DNA of 12,964 bases, from NCBI GenBank assembly GCA_017477005.1, contig JAFUXY010000205.1, positions 1-12,964 of the forward strand. The letters are read 5' to 3'. This stretch comes from Lachnospiraceae bacterium (GTDB taxonomy: Bacteria; Bacillota; Clostridia; Lachnospirales; Lachnospiraceae). Positions 1 to 8,000 of this stretch are shown here, one piece after another. The notes under the pieces are model-generated. The model made no database searches. It had not been told where the DNA came from and was given only the letters and a program-made list of their open reading frames with translations. The translations under genes and the position numbers were made by a program. The first letter of the stretch is position 1; each line of letters opens with the position of its first letter.

Positions 1-476
1 ATCAGATAAGCGATCGTCTCCGTGTCGATCGTCGTCTGAAAGATCGCTCCCGTCCGGGACAGCTCCCTCCGCAGCTCGTTGGCGTTGATCAGGTTGCCGT
101 TGTGCGCCAGAGACAAGGCCCCTTTAATGTAATTGAGTACCAAGGGCTGCGCGTTCGACACCGTGGATTCTCCGGCTGTCGAGTACCGGACATGCCCCAC
201 CCCGATATTTCCATGCAGCTTTTCTAAGGTTTCCCTGTCAAACACCTCGTTGACAAGGCCCATGCCTTTGAAAGAATCGACCCGCCCCATCGGACCTTCC
301 GTATCTGAAACGGCGATACCACTCGATTCCTGACCCCGATGCTGCAAGGCGAACAGCCCATAGTAGATCGAAGAAGCGACTTCTCCTCCATCCAAATCAT
401 AGATGCCAATCAGCCCGCATTCCTCATGGAGCTTTGTATCACAGCCTGCGTCCCATCCCTTGACATCGCTCTCCAT
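1..476 (-). CDS. purF: Amidophosphoribosyltransferase, N-terminal part (cut by window edge)
   Basis: This is the first 158 codons of glutamine PRPP amidotransferase, which makes phosphoribosylamine in the first step of de novo purine synthesis. The reading frame is open through the left edge, so the phosphoribosyltransferase half is not visible. The visible part is the N-terminal nucleophile (class II) glutaminase domain. HEECGLIGIYD places the catalytic cysteine at residue 20 behind a 19-residue leader that is expected to be removed, as in the Bacillus-type enzyme. FALQHRGQESSGIA, GVGHVRYST and LAHNGNLINA are typical PurF glutaminase motifs. The ATG (474-476) shares one base with the TGA of purC (476-478). 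GAGGAG and GGAG stretches just upstream lie inside purC, so the two are probably translationally coupled. Confidence 0.95.
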   Translation of the reverse strand, partial: MESDVKGWDAGCDTKLHEECGLIGIYDLDGGEVASSIYYGLFALQHRGQESSGIAVSDTEGPMGRVDSFKGMGLVNEVFDRETLEKLHGNIGVGHVRYSTAGESTVSNAQPLVLNYIKGALSLAHNGNLINANELRRELSRTGAIFQTTIDTETIAYL

Positions 477-1357
477 CACTCCTGAAACTCCTCTCCCGTC
501 AACAACAGAAACGCCTCTCTATATTTGTCAATTGTACGTTTAATAACTTCCTCCGGCAATGTATAACCACTGTCCGGATTCTCCTTCAGCCAATCCCTGA
601 CATACTGCTTGTCAAACGAGGGCTGCCCCTTTCCGGGCTCGTACCCTTCCTTCGGCCAAAACCGCGAGCTGTCCGGCGTCAGCATTTCATCCGCCAGCAC
701 CACCTGCCCCTCTTCGTCCAGACCGAACTCAAACTTCGTATCCGCTATGATGATCCCTCTTTCAAAGGCGTATTCGGCGCAGGTCTTGTACAAAGCCAGC
801 GTCGCTTCCTTCAGACGCTCGGCGTACTCCCTGCCCTTCCCGGGATAGAGCTTTTCGATGGTCGAGACGGTATCTTCAAACGTCATATGCTCGTCGTGCA
901 ATCCCAAATCCGCCTTTGTCGTCGGCGTATAGATCGGCTCGGGCAGCTTTTCCGATTCCATCAGCCCGTCCGGCAGCTTGATCCCGCAGACTGTGCCATC
1001 CTTTTTGTAGCTCTCCCACCCGCTTCCTGTAATATACCCTCGCACAATACACTCTACCGGCAGCATCGTCAGCTTTTTGCACTTCATCGCTTTTCCGGCA
1101 AAGGCAGGGCTTCCAAAATAGGGCGGCATATCCTCTTTCTCGATCGAAATCATATGATTTGGAATAACGTTTTTTGTTAAATCAAACCAGAATTTTGACA
1201 TTTGTGTCAATATTTTCCCTTTTCCTTTGATCTCATTTCCCAAAATCACATCAAAGGCGGAAATCCGGTCAGTCGCCACCATGATGATGGCGTCGCCCAT
1301 ATCGTATACCTCGCGTACCTTTCCTTCCTTGACAGGCTTCCATTCTTTCTCTGGCAT
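476..1357 (-). CDS. purC: Phosphoribosylaminoimidazole-succinocarboxamide synthase
   Basis: SAICAR synthase joins CAIR with aspartate using ATP in purine synthesis. The protein is 293 residues, the longer form common in Clostridia. VKEGKVREVYD near the N-terminus is the nucleotide-binding start of the family. LPVECIVRGYITGSGW (residues 99-114) and IIADTKFEFG match the two family signatures. I chose ATG 1357 because AAGGAGG (1363-1369) sits 5 bases ahead of it. The frame extends upstream to ATG 1372 and TTG 1384, but those would put the ribosome-binding site inside the gene. The stop overlaps the purF start by one base, and the Sel1-repeat gene ends 23 bases upstream, so all three look like one transcript. 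No purE precedes it here. Confidence 0.96.
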   Translation of the reverse strand: MPEKEWKPVKEGKVREVYDMGDAIIMVATDRISAFDVILGNEIKGKGKILTQMSKFWFDLTKNVIPNHMISIEKEDMPPYFGSPAFAGKAMKCKKLTMLPVECIVRGYITGSGWESYKKDGTVCGIKLPDGLMESEKLPEPIYTPTTKADLGLHDEHMTFEDTVSTIEKLYPGKGREYAERLKEATLALYKTCAEYAFERGIIIADTKFEFGLDEEGQVVLADEMLTPDSSRFWPKEGYEPGKGQPSFDKQYVRDWLKENPDSGYTLPEEVIKRTIDKYREAFLLLTGEEFQE

Positions 1358-1380
1358 TTCTTCCTCCTTCATAAAGTGCC

Positions 1381-2529
1381 TCAATCCTCTTCTCCATTCA
1401 TACGGCTTCGCACCCGGACCTCCGCTTCGCTGGCGCCGGGATAGCCAGTCTCTTCCGCCATTTCATAATACATCAACGCCGTTTTCAGATCCCGTTCGAC
1501 CCCATATCCATTTTCATAAAGAAAGCCCAGATTGATCTGCGCTTTTTCATACCCGAGCGCCGCTGCCAGCTTCTGGTAGTAGACGGCCTGCGAATAATTC
1601 GCTTCCACCCCTCTTCCATCGAAATACATGCAGCCGATTTCGTTCAGCGCCGGCGCGTAATTCTTCTGCGCCGCCCGCTCAAAGCACAGCAGCGCTTCTC
1701 CGTAGTCCACCGCCGTGCCGTACCCCATTTCATAGGAGATCCCAAGGTAATATTCCGCCATCGAATAGCCTTGCTCAGCCGCTATTTCAAACGCTTCCTT
1801 GGCGGCCGTGGGATCCTTTTCTACGCCGATCCCCTCCATATACAAAATCCCCAGCCGGGTACGAGCCGCGTTGATCGAATACCGATCCTCAATCCGCTCA
1901 GAATCGGAATCCGCCACCCTTTGATAGAGCGAAAACGCCTTTTTCGGCCGTTTTTTCGTGCCAATTCCCCGTTCGTAGAGATACCCCAGATAATAGGCTC
2001 CGTCCAGAACCCCCTGCTCTTTCGCCGTTTGGATATTGTCAAACACTTCGTTCTTCGCCGCCTTGTCCAACGGCGTACTCTGCAGGCCGACCCGCCCCAG
2101 CCCTACATAGCCCTGCGGATCGCCATGCTCTACGGCCCGTATGAAATACTGCCTGGCCAGCTCCAGGTTGGTATCCACGCCGCAGCCATTCAGATACAGA
2201 TACCCGATACCGCTCGCCGCCTGCACCTGTCCATAGGCATCCGCCGTTCGATACCAGTCGAAGGCGCTCGAAAAATTCTGCTGTACGCCCCCGATTCCAT
2301 AGTCATAGCACACTCCGAGCCGATAGCACGCATTGGCATCCCCATCGTAGGCCAGCACCATCAGCTCTTTTTCTGTCATCGACAGATAGTCCGGCTCCGG
2401 TACTTCCCCCACCCGCCTGGGCTCTGTATAGGTATGCGCATCCGTCGACAGATGCGGCGAACGCAAGGCCGCCTCTGTCAAAAACAGGGCAAAAAGGAGG
2501 ACAACCCCCATCTGAATCCACTTTTTCAT
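1381..2529 (-). CDS. Sel1-repeat (TPR-like) exported protein
   Basis: The 382-residue protein starts MKKW and has a hydrophobic N-terminal segment at about residues 4-20 (signal peptide or anchor, no lipobox cysteine). A short linker leads into Sel1-like repeats covering about residues 67-365. Seven units are clear: each has a LG-x-x-Y-x-x-G-x-G core followed by A-x-x-x-Y or F and an alanine-rich helix (cores near residues 71, 108, 181, 226, 262, 298 and 334). An eighth at about 139-176 is degenerate. Sel1 repeats form alpha-alpha solenoids that bind other proteins; no enzymatic domain is seen, so the partner and function are unknown. ATG 2529 is preferred over the GTG six bases upstream because it begins the signal-like segment; the ribosome-binding site is weak. 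It is the promoter-proximal gene ahead of purC and purF. Confidence 0.85.
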   Translation of the reverse strand: MKKWIQMGVVLLFALFLTEAALRSPHLSTDAHTYTEPRRVGEVPEPDYLSMTEKELMVLAYDGDANACYRLGVCYDYGIGGVQQNFSSAFDWYRTADAYGQVQAASGIGYLYLNGCGVDTNLELARQYFIRAVEHGDPQGYVGLGRVGLQSTPLDKAAKNEVFDNIQTAKEQGVLDGAYYLGYLYERGIGTKKRPKKAFSLYQRVADSDSERIEDRYSINAARTRLGILYMEGIGVEKDPTAAKEAFEIAAEQGYSMAEYYLGISYEMGYGTAVDYGEALLCFERAAQKNYAPALNEIGCMYFDGRGVEANYSQAVYYQKLAAALGYEKAQINLGFLYENGYGVERDLKTALMYYEMAEETGYPGASEAEVRVRSRMNGEED

Positions 2530-2572
2530 CCACACCCACTATCCAAAAAAGAATCCGACCATTATCATTTTG

Positions 2573-2601
2573 ATTATAACACAACATTTTTTGAAAAGAA
2601 A
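2573..2601 (-). promoter_or_regulatory. Predicted sigma-A promoter for the Sel1-purC-purF transcript
   Basis: Read on the minus strand, a perfect TATAAT lies at 2578-2573, preceded by TGT, which makes it an extended -10. The -35 position 17 bases upstream (TTTCTT, 2601-2596) is poor, as is common with extended -10 promoters. The leader before the start codon would be about 40 bases, too short for a purine riboswitch, and none is seen. The assignment rests on motif inspection only. Confidence 0.55.
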
Positions 2602-2603
2602 CA

Positions 2604-2633
2604 TTGCTTCACAATCCCTGTCTATGGTATTAT
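2604..2633 (+). promoter_or_regulatory. Predicted sigma-A promoter for gpmA
   Basis: TTGCTT (2604-2609) and TATTAT (2628-2633) are separated by 18 bases, and TGG directly before the -10 makes an extended -10. Transcription would start near 2640, giving a leader of about 45 bases before gpmA. It faces away from the promoter at 2573-2601, and the two core regions nearly touch. Confidence 0.6.
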
Positions 2634-2685
2634 AAAGGACAGCAATTATCTATCCATATTTTTACCAAAAAAGGAGGAGGTTATT

Positions 2686-3432
2686 ATGAGTCAATTGGTA
2701 CTGATTCGACATGGAGAAAGCATCTGGAACAAAGAGAACCTTTTCACCGGCTGGGCGGACGTGGATCTGTCGGAGAACGGACACAAGGAAGCGGCCAACG
2801 GCGGCAAGGAATTGAAAAAAGAAGGCTTCTCCTTCGATATCTGCTATACATCCTATTTGAAGAGAGCAATCCATACGGCGAACCACGTATTGGAAGAACT
2901 CGACGAGGAATGGATCCCCGTGATCAAGACCTGGAAGCTGAATGAGCGTCATTATGGCGCACTGCAGGGTCTCAACAAGTCCGAGACCGCTGAGAAATAT
3001 GGTGAGGATCAGGTGAAGATCTGGCGCCGCTCGTTTGATGTGACCCCTCCTGAATTGGAAGAGAGCGACGATCGCAATCCGGCCAACCAGACACAGTACG
3101 CCGGTGTGGACAAGAAGGATCTTCCGCTTACCGAAAGCCTCAAGATCACGATCGACCGCGTGGTACCGTATTACAAAGAGGTTATCCTGCCCGACATCAA
3201 GGCCGGAAAGAAGGTTCTGATCGCAGCGCACGGCAATTCGCTTCGCGCCCTTGTGAAGTACCTCGACAACATTTCCGACGAGGATATCTTGAACCTCAAT
3301 ATCCCGACGGCTGTACCGTTGGTATACGAACTCGACGACGACTGCAATGCCGTTTCCCATCGTTATCTGGGAGATCAGGCTGCGATTGAAGCCGCTATGC
3401 AGGCTGTAGCGAATCAGGGAAAAAAGAGCTGA
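2686..3432 (+). CDS. gpmA: 2,3-bisphosphoglycerate-dependent phosphoglycerate mutase
   Basis: This cytoplasmic glycolytic enzyme interconverts 3- and 2-phosphoglycerate through a phosphohistidine. The length, 248 residues, is exactly that of the family. LIRHGES (residues 6-12) carries the phosphorylated His9. Arg60 in YLKRAIHTA, Glu87 in LNERHYG and His182 in [10 protein letters not shown] complete the expected active site. ATG 2686 follows AAGGAGG (2671-2677). The same frame is open far upstream, but that stretch is antisense to the Sel1 gene and has no such signal. The next gene starts only 9 bases after the stop, so gpmA probably shares its transcript with the two zinc-ribbon genes up to the terminator at 4213-4240. 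Confidence 0.97.
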   Translation: MSQLVLIRHGESIWNKENLFTGWADVDLSENGHKEAANGGKELKKEGFSFDICYTSYLKRAIHTANHVLEELDEEWIPVIKTWKLNERHYGALQGLNKSETAEKYGEDQVKIWRRSFDVTPPELEESDDRNPANQTQYAGVDKKDLPLTESLKITIDRVVPYYKEVILPDIKAGKKVLIAAHGNSLRALVKYLDNISDEDILNLNIPTAVPLVYELDDDCNAVSHRYLGDQAAIEAAMQAVANQGKKS

Positions 3433-3441
3433 TCAACCAAG

Positions 3442-3723
3442 ATGGATGAATTATCACGCCTTATCCGCGCCAAAAACAACATACGCTTTTGCAGCGAATG
3501 CGGTACGCAAATGGGCTATTCCGCTGTCCACGGCATCTTTACCTGCAAGAATTGCGGTGCCGCCTACAAGGATATCTACGGCCACATGAAAGAGCTGTTG
3601 GAGGAAACACCCACCCTGTCTTTGGCGGAAATGTCGATGATATTGAATGTTCCGCTGCGCCAGCTTCGGCAATATGTACGCAACGGAATTTTAGAAAATC
3701 CAAACATGGATCAGGAACCCTGA
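3442..3723 (+). CDS. Small zinc-ribbon/HTH protein, YvyF-like, short form
   Basis: The 93-residue protein has a CxxC...CxxC zinc ribbon (Cys17, Cys20, Cys35, Cys38), followed by a predicted helix-turn-helix at about residues 45-85 (LSLAEMSMILNVPLRQLRQY, then VRNGIL). It aligns along its length with the N-terminal two thirds of the next gene: both share a ribbon, then YG, a helix ending in L(D/E)E, a recognition helix and R.G.LE. It lacks the second ribbon of that protein. The architecture recalls the flagellar-operon protein YvyF (TIGR03826), also found in non-flagellar contexts. The role is unknown; a regulator or nucleic-acid binder is an inference. No good ribosome-binding site is seen, and the start is 9 bases after the gpmA stop, so translation may depend on gpmA. 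Confidence 0.8.
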   Translation: MDELSRLIRAKNNIRFCSECGTQMGYSAVHGIFTCKNCGAAYKDIYGHMKELLEETPTLSLAEMSMILNVPLRQLRQYVRNGILENPNMDQEP

Positions 3724-3764
3724 AAATCGCTCCCCATTTTTGAGAAAGAAGGAGGCAATGTAGT

Positions 3765-4205
3765 ATGGATCAATTAGCCATGGCCGCGAGACGCCGCAGA
3801 AGATGCAAGCAGTGCGGCTCATTCATGGATTATATCTCTTTGGGAGAGTACAAATGCCCTTCCTGCGGCTTTGTAGAATTGGATGATTACGGCAAGATTC
3901 GGTCTTATCTGGATGAAAACGGCACGGCATCGTCCGCCGAAATCGAATTGGCCACGGGCGTACGGCGTTCTGTGATCAACGAATATCTCAGAAAAGGAAG
4001 ATTGGAAATCACCGATGGTTCCTCCGTATTTCTCAAATGCGAACGCTGTGGAAAGGACATCAAGTTTGGACGCTTTTGCGCCGCCTGTGCCAAAAACATG
4101 GTTTCCAAGATGGAAGAAGCTATTCCACCCGAGGAGATCGGGGAAGAACCGATTCCCCTCGCCCAAAAGAAACCGGCCCACATGCGTTTTGCAAAGCGCA
4201 AATAA
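3765..4205 (+). CDS. YvyF-like (TIGR03826-type) protein with two zinc ribbons and an HTH
   Basis: The 146-residue protein has an N-terminal ribbon (Cys14, Cys17, Cys31, Cys34), a MerR-like helix-turn-helix (about residues 43-82, with SSAEIELATGVRRSVINEYL followed by RKGRLEI), and a C-terminal ribbon (Cys92, Cys95, Cys105, Cys108, CERCGKDIKFGRFCAACAKN). The order ribbon-helices-ribbon and the wording R.GR...C..CG..I..GR.C..C match Bacillus YvyF, which lies upstream of flgM. The basic, proline-rich tail (about 120-146) is extra. ATG 3765 follows AAGGAGG (3749-3755) with a 9-base spacer. No flagellar gene is in the window, so a flagellar function is not supported by context. It is the last gene before an intrinsic terminator. 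Confidence 0.8.
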   Translation: MDQLAMAARRRRRCKQCGSFMDYISLGEYKCPSCGFVELDDYGKIRSYLDENGTASSAEIELATGVRRSVINEYLRKGRLEITDGSSVFLKCERCGKDIKFGRFCAACAKNMVSKMEEAIPPEEIGEEPIPLAQKKPAHMRFAKRK

Positions 4206-4212
4206 AGCTTTC

Positions 4213-4240
4213 CCCCCGTCCTTGCCGACGGGGGATTTTT
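4213..4240 (+). terminator. Intrinsic terminator of the gpmA transcript
   Basis: A perfect 8-bp stem (CCCCCGTC at 4213-4220 with GACGGGGG at 4227-4234) with a six-base loop is followed by ATTTTT. It lies 8 bases after the YvyF-like gene's stop. Confidence 0.9.
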
Positions 4241-4298
4241 GTAAGCGACCCACATTTTTGCATTTTGAAAAATCATACACGCAAGGAGGACGATAGAA

Positions 4299-5636
4299 AT
4301 GAGTATTGTCGCAGGATATATCGTACCGCATCCACCGATTGCCGTTGCGGAGATCGGCCGCGGCAGAGAAAGAGAAATTCAACCTACCTTAGACTCCTTT
4401 GAGAAGATCGCAAAAGACATAGCCCGCATCCGACCGGATACGATCGTTTTGACCTCGCCGCACAGCATATTGTACCGGGATTATTTTCACGTATCTCCCG
4501 GACGCGCTGCGACAGGCGATTTTGGAGGCTTCGGCGTTTCGCAGGTGTCCATTACCGTTTCCTATGATACAGAGTTTTCCGATGCCATCGACACGATTTG
4601 CAACCAACGTTCGTTTCCGGCTGGCGTGTTGGGCGAACAGGACAAGACCCTCGACCACGGCACGCTGGTACCGCTCTACTTCATCCGAAAGCAATACACG
4701 GACTTTTCTCTGGTACGCATCGGACTCTCTGGGCTCCCTCTGCAGACGCACCATGCCTTTGGCCGGATCCTCTCCGAAATTTCAGAAAAACTGGGGCGAA
4801 GAACCGTCTTTGTAGCCAGCGGCGACCTGGCGCATTGCCAAAAAGAGGATGGGCCATATGGCTATCGCCCAGAAGGACCTGAGTATGACAAGAAACTCAT
4901 GAACGCTTTAGAAAGCGGCGATTTGGAGAAGTTATTAACTTTCGATGAAACTTTGTTGGATCGCAGTATGGAGTGTGGACACCGTTCCTTCTGCATCCTG
5001 GCCGGCGCGCTGTCTGACAAGCTCTATCAGACAAAAACCTATTCCCATGAAGCCACCTTTGGCGTTGGCTATGGCTTTGCATCATTTCATGTAGAAGGAG
5101 CGAAGAAAATGAATACACATTCAACAAAAGACCCCTATGTAGAATTGGCAAGGAATACAATTGAAACCTATGTCAAGACAAAAGAAATCTATGAACCGCC
5201 GACCAGATGGGACGAGATGGAACAGACCCGAGCCGGCGCCTTTGTCTCGATCCACTCTCATGGCATGCTGCGGGGCTGTATCGGAACCTTCCTGCCCACT
5301 CAGGACACGTTGACCGATGAGATCATCCAAAACGCGATCTCTGCCTCCACCAGAGATCCCCGCTTTGCGCCCATTTCGGCGAACGAGCTTCCCTTTCTCG
5401 ACATCCATGTGGATATCCTGTCGGAGCCGGAGCCAATAGACTCCGAGAACTTGCTTGATGCCAAACGCTATGGGGTCATCGTTGCGCACGGGATCAAACG
5501 CGGCCTTTTGCTGCCGGATCTCGATGGCGTGGACACGCCGGCCCAGCAGATCGAAATCTGCAAACAAAAAGCCGGTATCCACCCCGATGAAACAGATCTT
5601 GAGCTGTTTCGCTTCGAAGTGGTCCGGCATGTTTGA
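4299..5636 (+). CDS. amrA: AmmeMemoRadiSam system fusion: LigB-like dioxygenase domain + AMMECR1 domain
   Basis: The 445-residue protein has two domains. Residues 1-265 resemble the LigB/Memo class of extradiol-dioxygenase folds, with PHPP (10-13), SPHS (53-56), DHGTLVPL (119-126) and SGDLAHC (174-180). The histidines in these motifs are likely metal ligands. Residues 272-445 are an AMMECR1 domain with the hallmark LRGCIGTF (324-331) and STRDPRF (350-356). The same pairing occurs in the AmmeMemoRadiSam system, whose chemistry is not established and which usually includes a radical SAM gene next door. None is present on either side here. ATG 4299 follows AAGGAGG (4283-4289). Inside the gene, AAGGAG (5095-5100) precedes ATG 5109 (Met271) by 8 bases at the domain border, which could yield a separate AMMECR1 protein. 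Confidence 0.88.
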   Translation: MSIVAGYIVPHPPIAVAEIGRGREREIQPTLDSFEKIAKDIARIRPDTIVLTSPHSILYRDYFHVSPGRAATGDFGGFGVSQVSITVSYDTEFSDAIDTICNQRSFPAGVLGEQDKTLDHGTLVPLYFIRKQYTDFSLVRIGLSGLPLQTHHAFGRILSEISEKLGRRTVFVASGDLAHCQKEDGPYGYRPEGPEYDKKLMNALESGDLEKLLTFDETLLDRSMECGHRSFCILAGALSDKLYQTKTYSHEATFGVGYGFASFHVEGAKKMNTHSTKDPYVELARNTIETYVKTKEIYEPPTRWDEMEQTRAGAFVSIHSHGMLRGCIGTFLPTQDTLTDEIIQNAISASTRDPRFAPISANELPFLDIHVDILSEPEPIDSENLLDAKRYGVIVAHGIKRGLLLPDLDGVDTPAQQIEICKQKAGIHPDETDLELFRFEVVRHV

Positions 5637-5643
5637 CATCTAA

Positions 5644-5681
5644 GGAAACGCTGATTTCATCGTATTTCCTCGAGCGTTTTC
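5644..5681. terminator. Possible weak bidirectional terminator between convergent genes
   Basis: The 55-bp gap between two converging genes holds a 9-bp stem with one G-T pair (GGAAACGCT at 5644-5652 with AGCGTTTTC at 5673-5681) and a 20-base loop. A competing stem pairs AGGAAA (5643-5648) with TTTCCT (5665-5670). The T-runs are short on both strands, so it is only a candidate. Confidence 0.3.
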
Positions 5682-5691
5682 GAAACCATCC

Positions 5692-7155
5692 TTAAACAAC
5701 AATATCGTACTTCACGGCCTCGACGATCTTCGCTGTACCGCCCTCGGCAAAAAACCGTATCCCGATGTCCCCCACATCGGGATAGACATTGCCGGTCATC
5801 GTATAGCGCCCATCGTTGATGAACAGCTCGATGGAGCTGATATCCAGAAAGATCCGAAACCGCAGCCGCTCCTCCGGATCGATATCCGTTGTCCGGGTAT
5901 TCAGGTCGTCTTCCCGGCCCTCAATCGGGATGCCTCCCTTGGTCCGGTCAAAGACCACTGCCCTCTGCTGCACATCATAATACAGCGCCGTTTCGTGTTC
6001 TTCCCCGACAAAGACCTTGACACCCAGCCGTTTTGCGTCCCCGGGTTCAAAGGAAACGAAAATCTCTGCGCAATCGCCCTCAAAGCCATCGATGGCCTTT
6101 TCCTCATCCTGCAAAGCAATATCCGAAGCCTCTACCCGATTTTGGCGATACCGCTCGATCTCCACCACTGGTGTCTGGTAGAGCCTTTCATCGTGGAACG
6201 ACAGCTCTCTCGGCAGCGTGTACGTCCCCGCCCATCCGTCCGGTCTCGTAGGGAACGAGCGATCCCACATTTCCTTCCATGCAATCATGATCTTGCGTCC
6301 ATCGGGCATCCGAAGGAGCTGCGCCGCATAGATATCGAAACCGCCGTCCAACTCATGGATCGAATGGATATGGAAGTGTCCTGTCTCAAAATCCAACTTT
6401 CCCTCCATATACAGCATCGAATGTATATTTTGATATTCGTGACCGATCTGCGGCAGATCCTGCGGACTGGAAATCACGATTTCCGTGCCGTTGCTCTCAA
6501 AATAATCCGGACACTCGTATACCCCGTCCAGATGGAAAAAGGCGTCATCCAGCTCCTCCTGCGGCCAGATCAAACGACCGTTGTACTCCCAGTGATACAG
6601 ATCCGCAGAATGCATCAGGATCATATTTCCATAGCCGCCCTTCTCGACTGTGGCTTTTGGATCCTTGATCCGCACGCCGCACAGCGCATAGTAGATCCCA
6701 TTGTGCTCAAGAATCTTGGGATCGCGGAAATCCGCCGTGCTCACTTCCTCATGCAGCATTTCCGCCGTCAGGATTGGATTCGAAGGCTCTTTTTTGAAAT
6801 GAATCCCATCCTCTGAAAAGGCCAGGCATTGGCGCTGCCTCTCCATCTGCGCCGCCGTATACATCAACACCATCTGACCATCTTTCACGATCGTGCTGCC
6901 GGAACAGCAGCCATTCTCGACCTCGTATTCCTCATCCGGCGCCAGCGTCAGCGGCAAATGCTCCCATTTCACAAAATCTTCGGTGCAGACATGCCCCCAA
7001 TGCATCTGTCCCCATTCGGGCTTGTACGGATAATGCTGAAAAAACAAATGCGCCTTTCCGTCAAAATAAATCAATCCATTTGGATCGTTTGACCAACCCG
7101 ACTCCACCGTCGCATGATAACGCGGCCTGTAATCTTTTTTCGTCGTCTCTGCCAT
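5692..7155 (-). CDS. GH32 beta-fructofuranosidase / sucrose-6-phosphate hydrolase, intracellular
   Basis: The 487-residue protein belongs to glycoside hydrolase family 32, which splits terminal beta-fructosyl bonds in sucrose, sucrose-6-phosphate or fructo-oligosaccharides. WSNDPNG (21-27) carries the nucleophile Asp24, FRDP (143-146) the transition-state stabiliser Asp145, and YECPDYF (213-219) the acid/base Glu214. The five-bladed propeller fills about residues 10-320 and a C-terminal beta-sandwich the rest. There is no signal peptide, so it acts in the cytoplasm on imported sugar. The start is ATG 7155, behind GGAAGG. It lies 53 bp after the amino-acid ABC ATPase gene on the same strand with no terminator between them, so read-through is likely. 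No PTS, fructokinase or LacI-type regulator is nearby. Substrate choice (ScrB/SacA type or fructan oligomers) cannot be decided. Confidence 0.93.
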   Translation of the reverse strand: MAETTKKDYRPRYHATVESGWSNDPNGLIYFDGKAHLFFQHYPYKPEWGQMHWGHVCTEDFVKWEHLPLTLAPDEEYEVENGCCSGSTIVKDGQMVLMYTAAQMERQRQCLAFSEDGIHFKKEPSNPILTAEMLHEEVSTADFRDPKILEHNGIYYALCGVRIKDPKATVEKGGYGNMILMHSADLYHWEYNGRLIWPQEELDDAFFHLDGVYECPDYFESNGTEIVISSPQDLPQIGHEYQNIHSMLYMEGKLDFETGHFHIHSIHELDGGFDIYAAQLLRMPDGRKIMIAWKEMWDRSFPTRPDGWAGTYTLPRELSFHDERLYQTPVVEIERYRQNRVEASDIALQDEEKAIDGFEGDCAEIFVSFEPGDAKRLGVKVFVGEEHETALYYDVQQRAVVFDRTKGGIPIEGREDDLNTRTTDIDPEERLRFRIFLDISSIELFINDGRYTMTGNVYPDVGDIGIRFFAEGGTAKIVEAVKYDIVV

Positions 7156-7208
7156 CGCTTCCTTCCTCTACTCTTTCCCCTTTTTTGCAACCATTCCGTT
7201 ACAGATTT

Positions 7209-7976
7209 TTATCGATACCCCGCCAAAAACTGCCTTGTGCGTTCTTCCTTTGGATTGTCGATCACATCCTCCGGACGCCCCTGTTCCAAAATCCGTCCCT
7301 GATCCATGAACACCACATAGTCCGCCACATCCCGGGCAAACGCCATTTCATGCGTGACGATAATCATCGTCGTATGCCGGTTCGCAAGAGACCGGATTAC
7401 CTTCAAAACCTCCCCCGTCAGCTCCGGATCGAGCGCCGAAGTAGGCTCATCAAAGCATAGAATATCCGGATGCATCGCCATCGCCCGCGCGATCGCCACC
7501 CGCTGGCACTGCCCACCCGACAACTGATGCGGATAATTGTTCACCCGGTCGCTCAGCCCCATCTGATCGAGCAGCGTCAACGCATTCTTTCGTATCTCGG
7601 CCTCCTTGCTGCGGAAATCCCCTTCCTCTTTGGCCGCCAAAGACGGCGCCAGACAGACATTTTGCAGCGCCGTATACTGCGGAAAAAGATTAAACGACTG
7701 AAAAACCAGCCCAAAATGCAGCCGCTTCCGTCGGATTTCCGTCTCACTGACCTTTTTCGACTCCCCGCCGCCGAACAACAGCTCGCCATTCACCGAAATC
7801 GTCCCCTGATCCGGCTGCTCCAAAAAATTCAGACAGCGCAGCAGCGTAGTCTTTCCGCTTCCCGAAGACCCTATGATCGACACCACATCTCCCTTGTCCA
7901 TTGAAAAGGAAATGTCCTTCAATACCTGCGTCGCTTCAAAACTTTTTTTCAGATTTTTCACTTCGAGTAAAGCCAT
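7209..7976 (-). CDS. Polar amino-acid ABC transporter ATP-binding protein
   Basis: The 255-residue ATPase is of the GlnQ/HisP type and powers the importer encoded just upstream. Walker A GSSGSGKT (36-43), Q-loop FQSFNLFP (92-99), signature LSGGQ (152-156), Walker B ILCFDE (172-177) and switch His209 are all intact. ALDPE after the Walker B and [13 protein letters not shown] are typical of the family. The start is ATG 7976, with AAAGGAG and a GGGG stretch upstream; the permease gene ends 24 bases before it. Transcription continues toward the GH32 gene. Confidence 0.95.
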   Translation of the reverse strand: MALLEVKNLKKSFEATQVLKDISFSMDKGDVVSIIGSSGSGKTTLLRCLNFLEQPDQGTISVNGELLFGGGESKKVSETEIRRKRLHFGLVFQSFNLFPQYTALQNVCLAPSLAAKEEGDFRSKEAEIRKNALTLLDQMGLSDRVNNYPHQLSGGQCQRVAIARAMAMHPDILCFDEPTSALDPELTGEVLKVIRSLANRHTTMIIVTHEMAFARDVADYVVFMDQGRILEQGRPEDVIDNPKEERTRQFLAGYR

Positions 7977-8000
7977 AATGCCCCGGACACTCCTTTTGCT

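Noticed and set aside
1358..1384. Upstream purC starts (ATG 1372, TTG 1384)
   Set aside because: The AAGGAGG signal lies between them and ATG 1357, and family members start close to the VKEGKVRE motif.
1771..2685. Long plus-strand open frame running into gpmA (553 codons in total)
   Set aside because: It is antisense to the well-supported Sel1-repeat gene, shows no domain, and the real gpmA start at 2686 has a perfect ribosome-binding site and the family's normal length.
2530..2685. Purine riboswitch ahead of the purC-purF transcript
   Set aside because: The leader is about 40 bases on the minus strand, and no three-way-junction aptamer motif is seen.
5995..6816. 273-codon plus-strand open frame opposite GH32
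   Set aside because: The GH32 frame carries all catalytic motifs; the antisense frame has no domain signal.
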